Source of the DNA: Methanosarcinaceae archaeon UBA470
GTDB taxonomy: Archaea > Halobacteriota > Methanosarcinia > Methanosarcinales > Methanosarcinaceae
Direction of reading: 5' to 3'
Length of the DNA stretch: 5,289 nucleotides
NCBI GenBank assembly: GCA_002508425.1
Contig: DAKU01000172.1
Coordinates: 1-5,289, forward strand
Shown: piece by piece, positions 5,006 through 5,289 of the stretch
Numbering within the stretch: the first letter of the stretch is position 1
How the letters are laid out: each line of letters opens with the position of its first letter
Translations under genes and position numbers: made by a program
The notes under the pieces: generated by a model
What the model was told of the DNA's origin: nothing
The model's input: only the letters and a program-made list of their open reading frames with translations
The model's database searches: none

Positions 5006-5038
5006 AAAAAAAAGAAATCAGAAGGAGGTTTCCCTCCT
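5006..5038 (-). terminator. Hairpin plus T8 terminator of the small lysine-rich gene
   Basis: AGGAGG (5023-5028) and CCTCCT (5033-5038) form a 6-base GC-rich stem with a 4-base loop. Read on the minus strand, the hairpin is followed by TCTGATTTC and then eight Ts (5006-5013). It lies 35 bases past the stop of the 33-residue minus-strand gene and is oriented to end that transcript. On the plus strand no T run follows the hairpin. Confidence 0.65.
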
Positions 5039-5073
5039 ATAAATGGAAATTAATACCAGTTTTTCAACTCACA

Positions 5074-5175
5074 TTACTTTCTTTTCTGGGATCCACCAGA
5101 TGGATATGTGTGATAGGAAGCTTCTTCCTGTGCTGGCTTCTTGGAGCCTGCTTTTTTCTGTTCCTTTGCTACCAT
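5074..5175 (-). CDS. Small lysine-rich 33-residue protein
   Basis: The minus strand carries GGAGGTGA, GCTAA, then ATG and 33 codons to TAA. The protein starts MVAKEQKKAGSKKPAQEE and ends in GGSQKRK; it has seven Lys and one Arg, with an SYHTYPSGGS middle, and is probably unstructured. The perfect Shine-Dalgarno at ideal spacing and the terminator after the stop make it a real gene despite its size. Function is unknown. The basic, Ala/Ser/Pro-rich character would fit nucleic acid or ribosome binding. The window's last 20 bases may be the end of a similar gene just upstream (it ends EQKKK, this one SQKRK), which hints at a tandem pair. Confidence 0.65.
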   Translation of the reverse strand: MVAKEQKKAGSKKPAQEEASYHTYPSGGSQKRK

Positions 5176-5180
5176 TTAGC

Positions 5181-5188
5181 TCACCTCC
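5181..5188 (-). promoter_or_regulatory. Perfect Shine-Dalgarno of the small lysine-rich gene
   Basis: The minus strand reads GGAGGTGA, the full complement of the archaeal 16S rRNA tail, 5 bases before the ATG at 5175. It is the best ribosome binding site in the window and the main reason for calling the 33-codon gene. Confidence 0.75.
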
Positions 5189-5235
5189 GAGTGGCGAATG
5201 ATATTTTCTGTCCATTCCTGTTAATTGAGAAATGT

Positions 5236-5250
5236 GGGGGTTTAACCCCC
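5236..5250 (-). terminator. GGGGG/CCCCC hairpin between the two small genes
   Basis: GGGGGTT and AACCCCC form a stem of 5-7 pairs over a very tight loop. It lies 19 bases past the stop of the edge fragment and upstream of the 33-residue gene. Like the hairpin after that gene, it may end or punctuate a minus-strand transcript. Only a short, interrupted T-rich stretch (ACATTTCTC) follows on that strand, so termination would be weak; a leader structure of the 33-residue gene is an alternative. Confidence 0.35.
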
Positions 5251-5269
5251 GAGAACAAATATTTAGTAA

Positions 5270-5289
5270 TTACTTCTTTTTCTGCTCTT
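5270..5289 (-). CDS. Clipped 3' end of a possible small lysine-rich gene
   Basis: On the minus strand the window's last bases read GAG CAG AAA AAG AAG TAA, that is ..EQKKK and stop. The DNA CAGAAAAAGAAGTAAT nearly repeats CAGAAAAGAAAGTAAT at the end of the 33-residue gene. This suggests a tandem relative that continues beyond the window. Only six codons are visible, so the call rests on that resemblance and on the hairpin following the stop. Confidence 0.3.

Noticed and set aside
1..5289. CRISPR array, tRNA, rRNA, insertion sequence or attachment site
   Set aside because: No regularly spaced repeats, cloverleaf, transposase or paired terminal repeats were seen on either strand by eye.

Overview
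The window looks archaeal, most likely from a Methanosarcina-type methanogen. The base composition is AT-rich. Genes carry archaeal TATA boxes (TTTATATA-like) about 22-25 bases upstream of inferred transcript starts, and several have GGAGGTGA-type ribosome binding sites. Products include a membrane-anchored metallo-beta-lactamase-fold hydrolase, a NucS/DUF91-type nuclease domain and a DUF6141-like membrane protein. The genus is inferred from general familiarity with these families; no search was run.

Left part (1-2156). A TetR-family regulator is followed on the same strand by an MBL-fold hydrolase of the UlaG/NAPE-PLD-like type with an N-terminal membrane anchor. Each gene has a palindrome in front of it (72-85 and 694-713), and the two share a 14-base core with 11 identities. 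The simplest reading is a self-repressing regulator that also controls the hydrolase. The regulator's helix-turn-helix reading frame continues upstream of its first ATG without any ATG, GTG or TTG, so its start is odd. After the hydrolase come a start-less coding-like remnant (1923-2042) and an AT-only hairpin with a T tract that resembles a terminator.

Middle (2157-3823). A 262-residue protein of unknown function has a strong TATA box and a better start than the longest open frame suggests; it contains a helix-hairpin-helix glycosylase-like motif. It converges, with a 5-base gap, on a minus-strand two-helix membrane protein resembling DUF6141. Just upstream of that gene, on the plus strand, lies a start-less 58-codon frame with two hydrophobic segments.

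Right part (3824-5289). A minus-strand 51-residue protein has its own consensus TATA box and ribosome binding site. It is followed by an intergenic stretch holding a 37-base hairpin and an 11-base-arm inverted repeat, then a 248-residue protein whose C-terminal half is NucS-like but has Glu where the catalytic Lys is expected. The right edge holds a minus-strand 33-residue lysine-rich protein with a perfect ribosome binding site and a terminator. Both are too small for ordinary gene calling. The clipped 3' end of what may be a tandem sibling follows.

Apart from the TetR/MBL pair, the genes look like independent single-gene units. I see no complete mobile element, CRISPR array, tRNA or rRNA.
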